Positions 47,421-57,082 of a stretch of DNA of 64,000 nt are shown here, piece by piece. The position numbers and the translations under genes were made by a program. Position 1 is the first letter of the stretch, and each line of letters opens with the position of its first letter. The notes below the pieces were generated by a model that was given only the letters and a program-made list of their open reading frames with translations, did no database searches and was not told the DNA's origin. Origin of the DNA: CALMEC01 sp963765105 (GTDB lineage Bacteria > Actinomycetota > Thermoleophilia > Miltoncostaeales > Miltoncostaeaceae); assembly GCA_963765105.1 (NCBI GenBank), contig CAVXUW010000002.1:1426001-1490000 (forward strand). The letters run 5' to 3'.

Positions 47421-48533
47421 CTATTCGTACATCACGTAGTCGGGCTGCGGCCGCAGCGCCAGCACCTGCTGCGGGCTCATCAGCGGCGATCCGCCGGCCC
47501 GGTCCTCGGTGAAGAAGATCTTGATGCCGGTGCGCATCCCGCCGGGCAGGTCGCTGACCAGTACCGACCAGGTGTCGATCTTGGCCGCCGGCGATCCGAT
47601 GCCGTCCACGCCCTTGATCACGACGACCCCGTCATGTCGGGTCAGCTCGGCACTGCGCCGGATCACCGACCTGTCCACCTGGTGGACCACCATCGCCTTC
47701 TCGGGCAGGTTGCCCGCCTTCACCACGGACGACAGGTAGGCCGCGACGTCGTCGAGCTCAGCCCCGGTGACGCTGCCGTACACCCGTCCCGGCACGAACG
47801 GCGCCTTGCCGGACCACTCCGGGTCCAGCGCCACCCCGACGTCGGGCTCGCGCAGCCAGCGCTCGAAGGCCCGCACCTCGTCGACGAAGCGGGCCCGGCC
47901 CGGCTGGATGTTCAGCAGCAGCAGACCCTTGTGCTTGCGCGCCACGGCCAGGTGCGCTGCCACCACCTCGTCAGCCGCCCGCGAACGGTACAGACCGTCA
48001 CTGCCTGGGCTGCGATGGGCCACGACCGCGATCAGCTCGAGCACGGGCATCAGGATCCGGCCGTCCGCCCCGGGCAGCTCACCCTCGCTGCCCTTTCCCG
48101 CGTAGAGCCGCCCGGTCTGCAGGGCCTCGGTGGCCCGGGCGTCGAGGTCGCCCACCCCCAGGCGGCCGAGGTCGCCCGAGCCGGGGACCCCGCAGTACCC
48201 CACCAACCGATAGGTGGGCAGCAGCACCCGTCCCCCACGCGGCAGCTCGCGTGGTGCGACCGCCGGGCTGGACGACGAGGGCACGGGGGCCTGCGGCTGA
48301 CCTTCGGACACCAGACCGGCACGGGAGAGCACCGGCGCGCCCTCGGTCGCAGCCGTGGCGGGCAGCTGCGCCCACCACCGGTTGGTCGAGGTGACGGCGG
48401 CCCCCACAGCCGCGAGCAGCCCGAGGGTGACGGCTCGGCGTCCCCAGGTCTGCATCACGGAGGTCTGCATCCCGGAGGTCTGCATCACGGAGGCCTGCAT
48501 CAAGGAGGTCTGCATCGCGGAGGTCGGCTTCAC
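47421..48533 (-). CDS. exported hypothetical protein with N-terminal MQTS repeat (start uncertain)
   Basis: 370 residues if the ATG at 48533 is used. The first 28 residues are a five-fold MQTS(x) repeat encoded by a 15-bp tandem repeat, so any of six ATGs may start translation. A TM helix follows (AVTLGLLAAVGAAVTSTNRW). The main domain has YRLVGYCGVPGSGDLGRLGV, PVLELIAVVAHRSPG, LLLNIQPGRARFVDEVRAFE, ERWLREPDVGVALDPEWSG and KAMVVHQVDRSVIRR, an alternating beta/alpha pattern like a TIM barrel. Probably a surface hydrolase-like fold; no catalytic assignment. Confidence 0.65.
   Translation of the reverse strand: MKPTSAMQTSLMQASVMQTSGMQTSVMQTWGRRAVTLGLLAAVGAAVTSTNRWWAQLPATAATEGAPVLSRAGLVSEGQPQAPVPSSSSPAVAPRELPRGGRVLLPTYRLVGYCGVPGSGDLGRLGVGDLDARATEALQTGRLYAGKGSEGELPGADGRILMPVLELIAVVAHRSPGSDGLYRSRAADEVVAAHLAVARKHKGLLLLNIQPGRARFVDEVRAFERWLREPDVGVALDPEWSGKAPFVPGRVYGSVTGAELDDVAAYLSSVVKAGNLPEKAMVVHQVDRSVIRRSAELTRHDGVVVIKGVDGIGSPAAKIDTWSVLVSDLPGGMRTGIKIFFTEDRAGGSPLMSPQQVLALRPQPDYVMYE
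48446..48520. repeat. 15-bp tandem repeat, five copies
   Basis: The plus-strand unit AGGTCTGCATCACGG repeats five times with one or two changes per copy. It codes for the MQTS repeat on the minus strand. Each unit supplies an in-frame ATG. Confidence 0.85.
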
Positions 48534-48740
48534 AGGCTGGTGCCTGATGGGAACTCACCCCCGAGAGGTCTGGCCACGCGGTGGCGTCCACGCGGGCGGT
48601 CCGGCGGCCCCGAGATGTGCTGGGTCGAGCTCAGCGGTGCTCGCCCGCACTCAGTGCCGAGGGTAACCCAGCCGCCCCAGGGGGATTCGGGGTCGATGCA
48701 CAACCTTGACAGTCCGATAGGACTCTCCCGGAGCCGATAC

Positions 48741-48772
48741 GACAGGCCCCGGCTCGAGAGCCGGGGCCTGTC
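48741..48772 (-). terminator. 14-bp perfect hairpin downstream of tRNA-Ser
   Basis: GACAGGCCCCGGCT pairs exactly with AGCCGGGGCCTGTC around a CGAG loop. It starts six bases past the tRNA 3' end. No T-run follows, but stem length and position fit a tRNA terminator. Confidence 0.7.
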
Positions 48773-48777
48773 AGGCG

Positions 48778-48868
48778 CGGAGGCGGAGGGATTTGAACCC
48801 TCGATGGGCTTTAAGACCCAAACCCGCTTAGCAGGCGGGCGCCATAGACCGGGCTAGGCGACGCCTCC
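48778..48868 (-). tRNA. tRNA-Ser (anticodon GCT)
   Basis: 91 bases with the long variable arm of a class II tRNA. Acceptor GGAGGCG/CGCCTCC, anticodon stem CCCGC/GCGGG with loop CTGCTAA (GCT), T-loop TTCAAAT. Discriminator G; CCA not encoded. Confidence 0.94.
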
Positions 48869-49153
48869 TTGCGTGGGTCAGGGTAGCGGCCCGCGCGCGA
48901 GGACGGCAAAAACTTCGCCCGTCGCCACGCAGACCCGGACCGACGCGCGGCGAGGCGCGCCGGTGCGGCTTCGCGAGCGATCGACGGTCGTGGCAACCTG
49001 ATGGCATCGTCGTACGTCCACCACGAGGAAGCCGTGCTCAGCGGCTTCGTCCCGAGGCATCATCCGAACGGGGGATCCATCGGCGTGACGATGTGCGACG
49101 ATGGTTTATCCCATGCGTGTCACGTCACGCTGTCGTCCGGAGGTGGCTAGGCA

Positions 49154-50884
49154 GTGACTCAGGTCGCTCCCGGTACCGGTCGACGTGCGCGGCGAGAGGC
49201 AGAACGGATGCAGGCCCACGGAGGCGGTACCGCCCGTCGCCGCACCACGCCCCCCCGCCCCAACCTCGGCACCGGCTGGGGTCCGCAGCCCGTTGCCGCC
49301 GACCGGGCCGCCGTCCGCCGCCGCATCGGGGCGGCCACCGTGCTGCCGCAGGACGAGGCACGCGGGCGGCACGCCTCCGGCCGAGGCCAGAACTTCGCCG
49401 GCGTGGTCGGCTGGACCATCCTGGGCGCCCTGGTTCCCGGGTCAGGCCTGATCGCGGCCGGACGACGGGGCACCGGGGCCCTGCTGCTCGCCCTCCAGAC
49501 GGCGGCCCTGTCGGCAGCGGCGACCTACGTCGTCCTCGCGATCCGCGCCCACCCGTCCGCCAAGGGCGGTGGCCCGCTGGCAGCCCTGACGGCCCTGTTC
49601 CTGCCGCTGGTGACCCGCCCCAACGTGATGCAGTTCCTCGTCATCGGGATCGCGGTGCTGTTCGTGGTCTGGGCCAGCGTCCTGCTGGCGAGCCACTTCG
49701 CGCTGCGCCGCTACGCCACCCTCACGATGCGTCACCAGGTGCTCTGCACCCTGCTGGTCGCCGCCCTGCTTGCCCTCGGCGGGCTTCCCACCTTCCAGGC
49801 ACTGATCTCGGTCGACAGCACCCGCAATGCACTGGTGGCGATGACCCGCGGCGGTCACTCGAGCGTCAACGGCCCCAAGGCCGCGCAGGCCGACCCCTGG
49901 GCAGGCACCAAGCGGGTCAACGTGCTGCTGGTCGGCTCCGACGCCGGCGCCGACCGCAAGGGCATCAGGCCGGACTCGTTGACGTTGGCCAGCATCGACA
50001 CCCAGACCGGCGCCACGACGTTGTTCTCGCTGCCGCGCAACCTGCAGCGGGTGCCGTTCCCGCCCGGCACGCCCATGCAGGCGGCCTACCCGAACGGGTT
50101 CTACTGCACCGACGAACGCGGCAACAACCTCAACTGTCTCTTGAACGGCTTCTGGACGTTCGGTGAGGACCACTGGAAGGAGTACTACCCCACCGCACCG
50201 ACCAGCTACGACGCCGGCCTGACGGCCACCAGGCAGGCGGTGGAGCAGATCACCGGGCTACCCGTCGACCAGTACGCGATGGTCAACCTGCGCGGCTTCA
50301 TGCAGTTCGTCGACGCCATCGGCGGCCTGACGCTCAACGTCTACGAGAGGCTGCCCATCGGCGGCAGCTCCGAGAACCACGTCGCCACCGGCTGGATCGA
50401 GCCGGGCATGAACCAGCGCATGGACGGCTACCGCTCGCTCTGGTACGCCCGCTCCCGTTGGTCGACCAGCGACTACTCGCGCATGAGCCGCCAGCGCTGC
50501 GTGATCGCTGCGGTCAAGGAGCAGGCCAGCCCCGCGAAGGTCGCCCTGGCGTTCCCCCAGATCATGCTGACGGCCAAGGACAACGTCATCACCGACATCC
50601 CGCTCGACGACATCCCGGCCTGGGTCACCCTGACCGACAAGGTCAAGAACGCCAAGGTGAAGAGCCTGCCGTTCACCGACGCCGTCATCAACACCGTGCA
50701 CCCGAACATCGATGAGATCCGCCAGCTCGTGCAGGACGCCATCGCCAGCACTGCCGCTCCCGCAGCCCCGTCGCCGACCCCTGGCGCTGCGACACCGAGC
50801 CCGAAGGCGAGCGCGTCCTCGGGCAACGGCGCTCCCAGCACCAAGGACGCCTCACAGGCTCAGGACGTCAACCAGGTCTGCTGA
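49154..50884 (+). CDS. LytR-CpsA-Psr (LCP) family protein
   Basis: 576 residues from a GTG. Several TM helices in the first 230 residues (GWTILGALVPGSGLIAAG; FLVIGIAVLFVVWASVLLAS; LLVAALLALGGL) are unusual in number for LCP proteins, which often have one. The LCP catalytic domain follows: RVNVLLVGSDAGADRKGIRP, DSLTLASIDTQTGATTLFSL, PRNLQRVPFPPGTPM, MVNLRGFMQFVDAIGGLTLN and LWYARSRWSTSDYSRMSRQR. These transfer anionic glycopolymers to peptidoglycan, using the acidic and Arg residues seen here. A Ser/Pro/Ala tail ends the protein. Confidence 0.9.
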   Translation: MTQVAPGTGRRARREAERMQAHGGGTARRRTTPPRPNLGTGWGPQPVAADRAAVRRRIGAATVLPQDEARGRHASGRGQNFAGVVGWTILGALVPGSGLIAAGRRGTGALLLALQTAALSAAATYVVLAIRAHPSAKGGGPLAALTALFLPLVTRPNVMQFLVIGIAVLFVVWASVLLASHFALRRYATLTMRHQVLCTLLVAALLALGGLPTFQALISVDSTRNALVAMTRGGHSSVNGPKAAQADPWAGTKRVNVLLVGSDAGADRKGIRPDSLTLASIDTQTGATTLFSLPRNLQRVPFPPGTPMQAAYPNGFYCTDERGNNLNCLLNGFWTFGEDHWKEYYPTAPTSYDAGLTATRQAVEQITGLPVDQYAMVNLRGFMQFVDAIGGLTLNVYERLPIGGSSENHVATGWIEPGMNQRMDGYRSLWYARSRWSTSDYSRMSRQRCVIAAVKEQASPAKVALAFPQIMLTAKDNVITDIPLDDIPAWVTLTDKVKNAKVKSLPFTDAVINTVHPNIDEIRQLVQDAIASTAAPAAPSPTPGAATPSPKASASSGNGAPSTKDASQAQDVNQVC

Positions 50885-50903
50885 CCAGGTCAGCTGACGG
50901 TCG

Positions 50904-52180
50904 TCAGGCCCGGGTGGGGGTGAGGGCGGCGAGCAGGTCGCCACGCAGGGCCAGCAGTCGTGGCATCAGGCCGATCCCGGCGACGCCGACGAGCTGACCG
51001 CCGCGGTGGTAGCCGGCGACGAAGTCGCCGTCCAGGTCGCCGTCCAGGATCTGCACCCCGTCGACGTCGGCGACCCCGAGGGAGCCGAACGACTGCAGCC
51101 GCTGACCGTACTGGTCCGACCAGAACGAGGGCATCGGCGCGAAGGCCGAGGCCGCCGGGTCGCCGTCCAGGTCGATGCCGTCCAGGCCGGCCACCAGGGC
51201 AGCGCCGGCCCGCTTGCCGGTGTCGGTCGGAATGCTCCAGTGCTCGACCGCGCCGGCCGGGGAGGGCGTCGAACAGGGCGTTCGGGAACCGCGCCACGTC
51301 GCCGGACCGCCGCGCCACAACCACCTCGGGCCGCGACCAGACCGTTCTCGCGGCGGACGAGTGCCCGCATCCAGCCGTCGGTCCGCACGCCGTCGGCCAG
51401 GTCGAGGCCGTTGCCTGCCAGCCACTCGGCGTTCGGCCGCACACGCCGAGCGCCTCGACCACCAGGTCGCAGGCCAGCTCGGTGCCGTCGTCCAGCTCGA
51501 CCTCGACCCCCCGGTCGCGGCCGCCGGTGCCCGTGGCGTCACTGCGGGCAGCAGGACGGCGGCAGCCGGCCGAGCTGGAACCGGACGCCGTGCTGCCTCG
51601 TGCCGCCGCTGCAGGGCGGCACCCACCGACAGGCCCAGCGGCCGTTGCATCGGCACCTGCCTCGGGGGCCACCACGTCGACCTCGCAGCCGAGCGCGAGG
51701 CGGTGGCCGCCACCTCGCAGCCGATGAACCCGGCGCCCAGCAGCACGACCCGAGTCCCGGGCACGAGCTCGGCCCGCAGCGCCGCGGCATCCTCGAGGGT
51801 GCGGACACGTGGCCGACCACCGGGGGGTGCGGGCAGGGTCAGCCGCCGCGACCCGCACCCCGGTGGCGATCGCCAGGGCGTCGCAGTTCAGCCGGTGCCG
51901 CGGTGAGCACGACCTCGCGGGTCTCGAGCGAGGCCTCGGCTGCCGCCGTCCGAGCCGCCACGCCACGTCGTCCACCTGGTGCGACGGCGGAAGGCGAGCG
52001 GCCGCGAGGTCACCCCGCCCGCCAGCGCCTCCTTCGACAGCGGCGGCCGGTTGTAGGGCAGGTGCGGCTCGTCGCCGACCACCACCAGCTCGCCGGTGTG
52101 CCCGGCGGCCCGGACCGCCTCGGCGACGCGCAACCCGGCCAGGCTGGCCCCGACGACGACGATCCGGCGCCGGCTCCCAT
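50904..52180 (-). CDS. FAD-dependent ferredoxin reductase (P450 partner, many frameshifts)
   Basis: About 425 codons. The first FAD motif reads RRIVVVGASLAGLRVAEAVR, followed by VVVGDEPHLPYNRPPLSKEA. A second Rossmann motif (GTRVVLLGAGFIGCEVAATA) binds NADH. The C-terminal part includes FWSDQYGQRLQSFGSLGVAD and FVAGYHRGGQLVGVAGI. These define the rhodocoxin/putidaredoxin-reductase type. The reading frame breaks at least eight times between 51250 and 52175. The ATG at 52178-52180 overlaps no gene and lies 10 bases after the ferredoxin stop. The likely partner is the P450 at 54931. Confidence 0.85.
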
Positions 52181-52189
52181 CGGGACGGC

Positions 52190-52380
52190 TCAGCCCTCGA
52201 CGTGATGGCCTGCAGCGGGCACACGTCGGCGGCCTCCTCGACCTTGTCGCGCAGGCCCTCGTCGAGCTCGCCGGCCTCGTAGACCAGCTTGCCGTCGTCG
52301 TTCAGGTGGAAGACCTCAGGGGCGGCGAAGACGCACTGACCGTGGTCGGCGCACTTGTCGCGGTCGACGAAGACTTTCAT
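52190..52380 (-). CDS. 3Fe-4S-type ferredoxin (one frameshift near the end)
   Basis: 63 residues from ATG 52378-52380. Cys ligands lie in DKCADHGQC and DVCPLQAI, the three-Cys pattern of small P450 ferredoxins. One G appears to be missing near 52203 (ACGTCGAG where ACGGTCGAG restores ITVEG and the stop at 52190). The gene sits between the dioxygenase and the reductase; its start overlaps the dioxygenase stop by ATGA. It should pass electrons from the reductase to the P450. Confidence 0.87.
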
Positions 52381-53328
52381 GCATCCGGCTGACGTGGGTG
52401 GGTCGTGGTTGCTCCGTCGCGTGCGGACTCTCCGGGCGGATCCGCGTACCGGCCCGCGCCGTGGGCCGGTCGAACCAGATGTGTACCTGACCTGTGCCGA
52501 CCGAGTTCTCGTACTCGCTGAACCTACGCCCCGGCGCGGTGCAGGACGCCCTCGCCGAGCGCGCCGATCATCATGAGGTAGTGCGCGAAGCGCGCCTCGG
52601 GCCTGAACCTCATGAACTCGGGCATCGTCTCGAGCACGCGCGCGTGGTCACCGCCGGTCGAACCAGGCCATCCGCTCCAGGTCGACGGCGTAGGCCTCGG
52701 GGGTGAAGATGTGCTCGGACCCGGCCGCCTCGTGCTCCCGGATCACCTTGAGCGGCCAGAAGGTGTGGCTCAGGGCGCCGGAGGCGAGCAGCACCACCTT
52801 GCGGTCGAGCTCGGCGATCGCCTTGCCCAGGGCCCGGCCCACCCGCAGGTTGTCGTCGCTGTCGGCGGTCTGGCAGACGCTGATCGAGATCCACTTCTTG
52901 TCGGGCAGACCACGGCCGAGGAAGTGCCACAGGTTGACGGTGGCGTACATGATCGGCAGGCAGTGGTCGTCGATGGCGGTGATCCAGGTACCCTCTGCCT
53001 CACCCCGGGCGGCGATCGCCCTGGCCAGCTCGGGGTCCCCCGGAAAGTCGTAGGGCACCCGGCTCATGCCGCGCGGCAGCTCTTCGCTGGTGAACAGCCC
53101 GTGGCGGCGGTCCTGGGCCGTGGTCACGTACTCGACCGTGGTGGCCCAGTGGGTGTCGAGGACGACGACGGTGTCGTAGTCGAGAGTGTCGAAGACCTCC
53201 CTGCGCAGCCGTTCGAGACCGGCCACCAGCGTCGTGTCGTCGCCGTGGTTCAGCTCACGACGGGTCGCCTCGGGCAACATGATCGTGGGAACGTGCGCCA
53301 GCAGGCCGGCGCCCACCACCTCACCCAT
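52377..53328 (-). CDS. LigB-type extradiol ring-cleavage dioxygenase, 3,4-dihydroxyphenylacetate 2,3-dioxygenase-like (frameshifted 3' end)
   Basis: About 317 codons from ATG 53326-53328 with AGGAGG upstream. The class III extradiol fold is clear: GAGLLAHVPTIMLPE with the first His, VVVLDTHWATTVEYV, DDHCLPIMYATVNLWHFLG, VVLLASGALSHTFWP and EHIFTPEAYAVDLERMAWF. The frame slips near 52655, continuing HARVLETMPEFMRF and SEYENSVGTGQVHIWFDRP, and again near 52465 to reach a TGA that overlaps the ferredoxin start. The closest family I know is the homoprotocatechuate-type (3,4-dihydroxyphenylacetate) dioxygenase, using Fe(II) or Mn(II). Actual substrate is not certain. Confidence 0.85.
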
Positions 53329-53347
53329 GCACGGTCCTCCTGAATTA

Positions 53348-53366
53348 TTGTTTGGTTCCGGACGAT
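53348..53366. promoter_or_regulatory. operator-like site 1 in the divergent catabolic promoter
   Basis: TTGTTTGGTTCCGGACGAT is an imperfect palindrome. It matches the reverse complement of site 2 (TTGTTTGGTCCCGAACAA) in 15 of 18 positions. It lies 20 bases upstream of the dioxygenase start, inside its promoter or leader. Confidence 0.6.
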
Positions 53367-53463
53367 ATGGTCGTCCCTGCCCCGGTCAATAGGTTGGGAC
53401 ACGACGTCACCGGACGTCGCCCCGGCACGCCAGGAGCGGCCGTCGACGACCGGACGACGGGTC

Positions 53464-53492
53464 TTGTCGGCATCCGAGGGTCACCGTATTGT
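53464..53492 (+). promoter_or_regulatory. promoter of the glutamine-synthetase-like/P450 operon
   Basis: TTGTCG (53464-53469) and TATTGT (53487-53492) are spaced by 17 bases. Start of transcription would fall near 53500, inside operator-like site 2, so a bound regulator would block it. Confidence 0.5.
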
Positions 53493-53506
53493 TCGGGACC
53501 AAACAA
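53489..53506. promoter_or_regulatory. operator-like site 2 in the divergent catabolic promoter
   Basis: TTGTTCGGGACCAAACAA is a palindrome of 18 bases with 5-bp perfect outer arms (TTGTT/AACAA). It overlaps the -10 box and expected start of the plus-strand operon. The TetR gene at 57083 is the nearest candidate binder. Confidence 0.6.
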
Positions 53507-53523
53507 CTTACCGGAGGGCACCT

Positions 53524-54885
53524 GTGAGCGACCACTCCCCGCACGGCTCCGACCTCACCGAGGTCATCGCCGCCCTCCGGGCCCGAGGCACGGACGTCGT
53601 CCGTCTCTCGTACTCCGACCTGATGGGCGTCGACCGCGGCCGCGACATGCTCATCGACGAGCTACCGACGGCGATCGGGCACGGGCTGGCGTTCTGCCGG
53701 GCCGTCTTCCACACCAGCCCCATGGGTGACGTGGTGCCGGTGCCCGGCGGTCTCGAGAACGGCCTTCCTGACGTCTCGGTCCGCCCCGACCTGGCGACGC
53801 TGACGCCGATGCCCTGGGAGGAGGGCGTCGCCTGGGTGATCGGCGACGTCGTCCGCGCCGGACGGCGAGCCCCACTTCGAGTCGCCCGCGGGCGGTGCTG
53901 CAGCGCGGTCGCCCTGCTGGCCGAGCACGACGTGTCGGCGTGGTGGGCCCCGAGCTGGAGTACTACCTGCTCGAGCCGGACCCGGCCGCCGCGGGCGGCT
54001 GGCGCCGCTACGCCGACGCCCCGGGCAACGTCTACGTGGTCGGCACCAAGGGCGACCCCAGCGGCACCTGCTCACGACGCTGCGGCTGCTGCGCGACGCC
54101 GGCCTGCGGGTCACCGCCGCCAACCACGAGTTCTGCGGCGGCCAGTTCGAGATCAACCTGAACCACTCCGAGCGCGCTGGACGCCGCCGACCGCTCGTTC
54201 CGGCTGAAGTCGGCGGTGCAGGAGATCGCCCGGCATCGACGGCCTGCAGGCCACCTTCATGGCCAAGCCGTTCAACGACGAGGGCGGCTCGGGCTTCCAC
54301 CTGCACGTCTCGCTGGTGAGACGGCCAGGGCGCAACGTCTTCGGCGACCCGGACGGGCCGGACGGGCTGTCGGCGCTGGGACGACAGGCGATCGCCGGGG
54401 TGCTGGCGCACGCGCCGGCCCTGGCCGCGCTGCTGAACCCGACGATCAACTCCTACAAGCGGTTCGGGCCCGGACACCCTGGCGCCCTGGCTGATCGACT
54501 GGGGCCTGGACAACCGCAGCGCGATGGTGCGCATCCCGCCGGAGCGCGGCGAGGGCTCGCGGATGGAGGTCCGGCTCGGCGACGCCACCGCGAACCCCTA
54601 CCTGGCCATCGCCGGCACCCTGGCCGCGGCCTACCTCGGCATCCGGGACGGGCTGGACCTGCCGGCCCCGCTGGAGGGCTACGGCTACAACCCGGAGCGC
54701 GCGGCGATGCTGCCGCAGCGGCTGGCCGACGCCCTGGACGCGCTGGAGGCGGACGCCGACGCTGCGCCGAGGTGCTCGGCGACGAGTTCTGCGACTCGTT
54801 CCTGCAGTACAAGCGCAACGAGGTCGAGCGGTTCGAGCGGTACGTCACCGACTGGGAGTTCCGCGAGTACACCTACCACCTCTGA
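53524..54885 (+). CDS. glutamine-synthetase-like gamma-glutamyl-amine ligase 1 (many frameshifts)
   Basis: About 450 codons from a GTG with GGAGGG upstream. GS fold elements: VVRLSYSDLMGVDRGRDMLI, PELEYYLLEPD with the metal-binding Glu residues, NHEFCGGQFEINL, GSGFHLHVSL, NSYKRFGP and RMEVRLGDATANPYLAIAGT. The N-terminal Asp-rich beta-grasp is shorter than in biosynthetic GlnA, and there is no adenylylation Tyr loop. It resembles PuuA and gamma-glutamylanilide or isopropylamide ligases, which join glutamate to an amine. At least nine indels, mostly extra G or C, lie between 53860 and 54770. First gene of the plus-strand arm. Confidence 0.83.
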
Positions 54886-54930
54886 AGTCCGCCGATGCCG
54901 TAAGCCTGCACTGACACAAGGGATCTCGAG

Positions 54931-56204
54931 ATGACGACCACGACCGCCGGCACCGGCTCCGACCTCGACCTGTCCGACCTCGACCTGTTCGACGCACGGG
55001 CCGCCGTGGGCAGGCCTTCGACGACGCTGCGGCGCGACGACCCGGTGCTACTTCAATCCGGAGCCCGGCGGCGAACAAGGGGTTCTGGTCGGTCACCCGG
55101 CACGCCGACATCGTCGAGGTCAGCCGCGACGAGGACACGTTCTCCTCCGAGATCGGCGCCGTCAACCTCGAGGAGCTCGACGACGCCAGCTCGAGATCCG
55201 CAAGTCGATGCTCGAGACCGACGGCGCCCGGCACTTCGCCCTGCGCCGGCTGCTGCAGCGCGACTTCTCGGCCCGCGGCGCTGGCGCCCTACGAGACGTT
55301 CCTGCGCGGGCTGACGGCGACCACGCTCGACGCCGCGCTGCCCAAGGGCGAGTTCGACTTCGTCAAGGAGGTCAGCGCCGACTTCCCGATCCGGGTGCTG
55401 GTGCGCCTGCTCGGCGTGCCCGACGAGCACGCCGGCCAGCTCATCAACTGGGGCAACCGCATGGTCGGCAACACCGACCCCGACGAGGCCGACGTGCTGC
55501 TCGACTCGCCCCGAGAGCGAGCAGTACCGCAACCTGCCGTTCCGCTCGCCCGCCGCGCTCGAGGTGTTCGCCTACGGTGACGAGCTCGCCAGGCAGCGCC
55601 AGGGCGGGGACGGCGACGACCTGGTCTCCAAGCTGGTCAACCGCACCCCGGACGACGGCGTCCCGCTGACCGAGCGCGACTTCCACAACTACTTCCTGCT
55701 GCTGGTCGTGGCCGGCAACGAGACCACCCGGCACACCATCACGCACACCATGAAGGCCCTGATCGACCACCCGGAGGCGATTGCGCGCTCAAGGAGCGGC
55801 CCGACCTGCTGCCGCAGGCGGTCGAGGAGTTCCTGCGCTGGGCCTCGCCGGTCTACCACTTCCGCCGTACGGCCACGAAGGACGTCGAGCTGCACGGCAA
55901 GACAGATCAAGGCAGGCGACAAGGTGGTCATGTGGTTGGCCTCGGGCAACCGCGACGAGAGCGTCTTCGACCGACCCCGGCAGCTTCGACGTCACCCGGG
56001 ACGCGCGACGAGCAGATGGCGTTCGGCAAGGGGGGCCCGCACCTCTGCCTGGGCAACCAGCTGGCCCGCATGGAGATCAAGATCATGTTCGAGGAGATCC
56101 TGCGCCGGGTCGACTCGGTCGAGCAGGTCGGCGAGCTGCGCCGGGTACGCAGCAACTTCGTCAACGGCATCAAGGAGTTCGGCGTCCGGATGACGGGCGC
56201 GTGA
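54931..56204 (+). CDS. cytochrome P450 (many frameshifts)
   Basis: About 420 residues once frames are joined. I-helix LVVAGNETTRHTITHTM; ExxR in AVEEFLRWASPVYHFRRTA; heme loop FGKGGPHLCLGNQLARMEI with the ligand Cys. KSMLETDGARHFALRRLLQR is the C-helix region. Frame slips occur near 55010, 55050, 55190, 55285, 55510, 55790, 55905, 55975 and 56005. It fits bacterial class I P450s (CYP125/142-like by motif), served by the ferredoxin and reductase of the divergent arm. It probably hydroxylates or dealkylates the pathway substrate. Its stop overlaps the amidotransferase start as GTGA. Confidence 0.88.
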
Positions 56205-56986
56205 CCATCGCAGGTCCGCTGCGGGCACTCGTCGTCGAGCACGACGCCTTCTCCGACCCGGGACTGGTCGGCACCTCCCTGGCCGACTTCGGCTACGAGG
56301 TGGTGCGCGACCTGGTCGTGCCGGCCGAGCGGGCCGACTCCCCGGATGTCGAGCACACCTTCGCCGACCCCACGGACTTCGACCTGGTCGTCGTCCTCGG
56401 GGCTCCCTGGTCGGCCTACGACGAGAAGGGCATCGGCAGCTGGCTGGTGCCCGAGCTGGCTATGCTCCGCCGGGCCGACGAGGCCGACATCCCGGTCCTG
56501 GGCGTCTGTTTCGGCGGCCAGGCATTGTCGGTGGCGCTCGGCGGGTCGGCGGAGCCGGCTCCCGGATGGGAGATCGGTTACCACCACATCGAGACCGACG
56601 AGCCCCGTCTGGTCTCGGCCGGGCCCTGGTTCCAGTTCCACCACGACCAGATGGTGCCGCCACCCGACGCCGTGGTCGTCGCCCGCAACGCGATGGGGGT
56701 CCAGGCCTGGCGACGCGGTCGCACCCTGGCGGTCCAGTTCCACCCCGAGGTCACCCCCGAGGTGGTCGACCTGTGGCTCATCCACGGCGGACGCCAGGTG
56801 CTGCAGGACCAGGGGCAGGATGTCGAGGCGCTCCGGGCCGACCTGCGCGAGAACGCCGAACGGGCCTCCTACCTCACGCATTCCCTCGTCAAGGCCTTCA
56901 TGATCCATGTCGATGCTCCGGTCGGCTTCCCCGTGGCTGCGACTGCGGGCTTCCAGACCCAGTCAGAAGGACCCGACCCCGCCTAG
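56201..56986 (+). CDS. class I glutamine amidotransferase-like protein
   Basis: 261 residues from a GTG at 56201-56203. The catalytic Cys is in LGVCFGGQALSVALGG and the His in LAVQFHPEVTPEVVDLWL, with Glu following. GMP-synthase-like family without a synthetase partner. In aniline and isopropylamine pathways such proteins accompany gamma-glutamyl ligases; here it directly follows the ligase and the P450. It may hydrolyse a gamma-glutamyl amide. The frame is intact. Confidence 0.85.
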   Translation: MTIAGPLRALVVEHDAFSDPGLVGTSLADFGYEVVRDLVVPAERADSPDVEHTFADPTDFDLVVVLGAPWSAYDEKGIGSWLVPELAMLRRADEADIPVLGVCFGGQALSVALGGSAEPAPGWEIGYHHIETDEPRLVSAGPWFQFHHDQMVPPPDAVVVARNAMGVQAWRRGRTLAVQFHPEVTPEVVDLWLIHGGRQVLQDQGQDVEALRADLRENAERASYLTHSLVKAFMIHVDAPVGFPVAATAGFQTQSEGPDPA

Positions 56987-57082
56987 AGGGCCCGGCCTGA
57001 GGCTCCCGGCGCCGCGTCCCGATCCTGGCGGCAGCGATATCCTGCGCACGTCGGCCGGGACCGGCCGGAGGAGAGGCGAGGG

